In this document: positions 62,105 through 64,000 of the stretch, piece after piece
How the letters are laid out: every line of letters starts with the position of its first letter
How positions within the stretch are numbered: the stretch's first letter is position 1
Source of the DNA: Prosthecobacter dejongeii
Lineage (GTDB): Bacteria > Verrucomicrobiota > Verrucomicrobiia > Verrucomicrobiales > Verrucomicrobiaceae
Length of the DNA stretch: 64,000 nucleotides
NCBI RefSeq assembly: GCF_014203045.1
Contig: NZ_JACHIF010000001.1
Span: 186,001 to 250,000 of the forward strand
Reading direction: 5' to 3'
Position numbers and translations under genes: made by a program
The notes under the pieces: generated by a model
What the model was told of the DNA's origin: nothing
Seen by the model: only the letters and a program-made list of their open reading frames with translations
Database searches by the model: none

Positions 62105-64000
62105 TTATTTTCCAGCTACCTGTCCAGCGCCGGATGGTAGGGTGCGAAGGCGCTGGCTGGGACTGAGGCCGTATTTGTTAGGCTCATACATGGCCTCGAT
62201 GCGGGCGGGAGGAGCGATGGCATCCCCTTCCCCAATCACGCGGGCCAAGTAACGAAGCTGGAACTTGCCCTTCTCGGGAGCGAAATCAGTGAAGAAGAGT
62301 GCACGATCTGCACGGACTTCGCGATGGTCGCAGAACCAGGCATCCACGCCTTCTGGAAGTTGGTCGCCTTCGCGCTCGCTCTGGGAATCGAACTCTGGGT
62401 TGATCGCCTCCAGGACGCTCGGCAGAGGATCATTGATGGCGAGGTAACGGTCACCGCCACCAATTTCGATCTGGAGGGTCACCACGACCATTTCTCCCAC
62501 TCGCAGATTATCTGGGGGTAAGAGGGTGCCGTCATCGGCCAGTTTTTGATACCTGCGTTCAATGGCGTAGCCTTTGTTCTCACCTGCAAAATCACGAGCA
62601 GGCGGGTAGGCACTGGCCTGGATGCGGGAGAAAGCTTCACGTCCCGCAGGAAGCTCCACTTTCAGAGGCGCTGCCGCCAGCTTGTCATTGAGGGCAAAGG
62701 AAACCTGGGCCGTCCCTGGATGAGCGGGGATGCTCAATGGCTGCTCTTGGGCATCCCACAAGACTTTGGCAAGGAGGGGCTCCGAGGTGGATTTCAGGCT
62801 GCGTTCATAGGCAGCCAGGGATGTCAGCGTCCAGGCATTGGTAAAGGTGTTGCCCCACTCGCCACGGCCATTGCGACTTTGCAGCATGGAGGTGGCCAAC
62901 TTTTCCGCATCCTGCTTCAGGCCTAGGTGGGTGTAAACAATGAGCCGTAGGGCTTTGTTGACACCATTGCCTGCCCAATGAGACCAGACGGGAGCTGTTG
63001 GACGAGGAGGCGTGATCGCTTTTTTCTTAGCTGTCGCTTTTTTCGCCGTGGGTTTTTCCGGAGGAGCAGGCGGTGTCCAGCCCACCATTTCCTGGATCTG
63101 CTGGCTCGGCGCGTCCGTGAGGCACATGGAGAGAGCGGTGTAAAGGCGGGCCGCCTCAGGGAGGCGATCACGTTTGCCATGAAGCAAATTTTGGTAGGCC
63201 GGTTCTGCCTTCTTCCCCTTCGCCAGAGTGTAGAGTGCGAGGGAGCAGTCGGTGATGTTATAAAAATCTTTTTCCTCTTCCAGTCCGCGCAGTTTTTTGG
63301 AGAGGTATTCGAGGAGTTTATCCACTACCTCCGGTGGCACCGCAGCACCGGCATCTCGAGCACGCAGCAGCATGAGACCGCCGTAGGCGCTGGCCCACAG
63401 AGATGGCTCATTGCCGCCCGGCCAATAGGCAAGGCCACCTTCTTCCGTGGTCATTTGCAGGAGACGATTCACACCTTTTTGAATAGCGTCTTTAGTCTTC
63501 TCTGTAGTGATGAGATCTGGGAAAAGCGGTTGGTAACCGCCGAGCGCCAGCCACGGCATGGTGGCGGAGGTGGTCTGCTCGGCACAGCCATAGGGATAGG
63601 TCAGAATGTATTCGAGAGCATCCTTCGCCTCCGAGAGACGCGAGGTGCTGATGCTCACCTGCACGCTGCCTTCTCCTTCAAGCAGGGCGGGGTTTATCTG
63701 CTTGGCCAAGTTCTCCACCGAAGCATCAGCACTTAAGCGAGCATACCGGACTTCCTTCAATTCGGGTACTGGATAGGTCACTTCAAACGTGGAAATGGTG
63801 GCGTCATTCAGAGACGGGGCACCGGCTGTCCATTTGACCGTTTTGGCCGACCATTTCCACTGGGCTGTGCCTAGCTTAGCGAAACGAACCGGGAAGGCCA
63901 CTGCCGTGGTTTCGCCAGCTTTGACGGAGACAGTCTGCGACCATACTTTAGGTTCGGCAGAAGCTGCGGGCTTGATGCTGACGGGAATGAAGGCACGCTC
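62105..64000 (-). CDS. Bacterial alpha-2-macroglobulin, C-terminal part
   Basis: The frame is open to the right edge of the window, so the N-terminal part lies outside. About 630 residues are visible. The segment has the thioester motif CAEQ (codons 63586-63575) in YPYGCAEQTTS, the helical thioester domain with WPGGNEPSLWASAYGGLMLLRARDAG, and a C-terminal receptor-binding-like domain with a RVGEMVVVTLQIEI strand and LPSVLEAINPEF. Bacterial alpha-2-macroglobulins are periplasmic traps for attacking proteases. A Lys/Ala/Pro-rich segment (EKPTAKKATAKKKAITPPRP) is inserted in the helical domain. The usual pbpC partner is not downstream; a glyoxalase gene follows instead. Confidence 0.9.
   Translation of the reverse strand, partial: ERAFIPVSIKPAASAEPKVWSQTVSVKAGETTAVAFPVRFAKLGTAQWKWSAKTVKWTAGAPSLNDATISTFEVTYPVPELKEVRYARLSADASVENLAKQINPALLEGEGSVQVSISTSRLSEAKDALEYILTYPYGCAEQTTSATMPWLALGGYQPLFPDLITTEKTKDAIQKGVNRLLQMTTEEGGLAYWPGGNEPSLWASAYGGLMLLRARDAGAAVPPEVVDKLLEYLSKKLRGLEEEKDFYNITDCSLALYTLAKGKKAEPAYQNLLHGKRDRLPEAARLYTALSMCLTDAPSQQIQEMVGWTPPAPPEKPTAKKATAKKKAITPPRPTAPVWSHWAGNGVNKALRLIVYTHLGLKQDAEKLATSMLQSRNGRGEWGNTFTNAWTLTSLAAYERSLKSTSEPLLAKVLWDAQEQPLSIPAHPGTAQVSFALNDKLAAAPLKVELPAGREAFSRIQASAYPPARDFAGENKGYAIERRYQKLADDGTLLPPDNLRVGEMVVVTLQIEIGGGDRYLAINDPLPSVLEAINPEFDSQSEREGDQLPEGVDAWFCDHREVRADRALFFTDFAPEKGKFQLRYLARVIGEGDAIAPPARIEAMYEPNKYGLSPSQRLRTLPSGAGQVAGK

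Overview
The window looks like a chromosomal segment of a Verrucomicrobiota bacterium, probably close to Prosthecobacter/Verrucomicrobium. This is inferred from protein families: planctomycete-type cytochrome/DUF1549/DUF1553 proteins, two DUF1501 proteins, DUF1800, a protein that looks like the Planctomycetes/Verrucomicrobia-restricted Minf_1886 family, an SHD1-like secreted protein, a short class of prolyl-tRNA synthetase, and many exported proteins behind weak or absent Shine-Dalgarno sequences. I see no phage, insertion sequence, integrase or CRISPR array.

Layout. 0-4.7 kb: end of a LamG-type protein followed by a PSCyt1/DUF1549/DUF1553 protein and a Tat-exported DUF1501 protein, tightly coupled. 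4.7-9.4 kb (minus): a likely four-gene operon of an Ig-domain secreted protein, a DUF3570 outer-membrane barrel, an atypical ApbE-like flavin transferase and a 72-residue DUF4266 lipopeptide ending in a Gly-rich GCGCN tail. This is the best candidate for a poorly understood system. 9.5-14.3 kb: SGNH-hydrolase-like secreted proteins around rpsA (ribosomal protein S1), with a leader hairpin, a strong terminator and a palindromic dispersed repeat. 14.4-21.8 kb: a second DUF1501 module, now paired with a giant DUF1800 protein that has beta-sandwich repeats inserted in it, plus a small membrane-anchored protein. 21.8-26.5 kb: housekeeping genes (proS, an M19 dipeptidase, panB) and a DUF3500 protein.

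26.6-33.0 kb: a type IV pilus/type II secretion core (two GspE/PilB ATPases, GspF/PilC, a pseudopilin), then tRNA-Leu(CAG) and ubiE/menG. 33.1-38.8 kb (minus): a membrane glycosyltransferase-like protein, a TPR protein with a tiny membrane protein directly upstream, ppnP, the Minf_1886-like protein and a sugar-isomerase-like TIM barrel. 38.9-45.3 kb (minus): an exopolysaccharide export operon (PLDc_N-like membrane protein, outer-membrane barrel, EF-hand-like secreted protein, Wza-like lipoprotein, Wzc-like tyrosine kinase). It is driven from a near-consensus sigma-70 promoter bracketed by direct repeats, and hairpins sit at several gene ends. It contains no glycosyltransferase.

45.3-64 kb: an AT-rich spacer, a bacterial PH protein, a Ser/Thr kinase fused to two C-type-lectin-like domains, a Tat-signal Gfo/Idh/MocA oxidoreductase, OsmC, an NHL-propeller/membrane protein pair, a TolC plus GAF-HlyD pair, a polysaccharide-lyase-14-like protein, an SHD1-like protein, an ABC-2 export operon, a glyoxalase-fold protein and the C-terminal part of a bacterial alpha-2-macroglobulin with its thioester motif. 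All functions are assigned by reading motifs; no database search was run.
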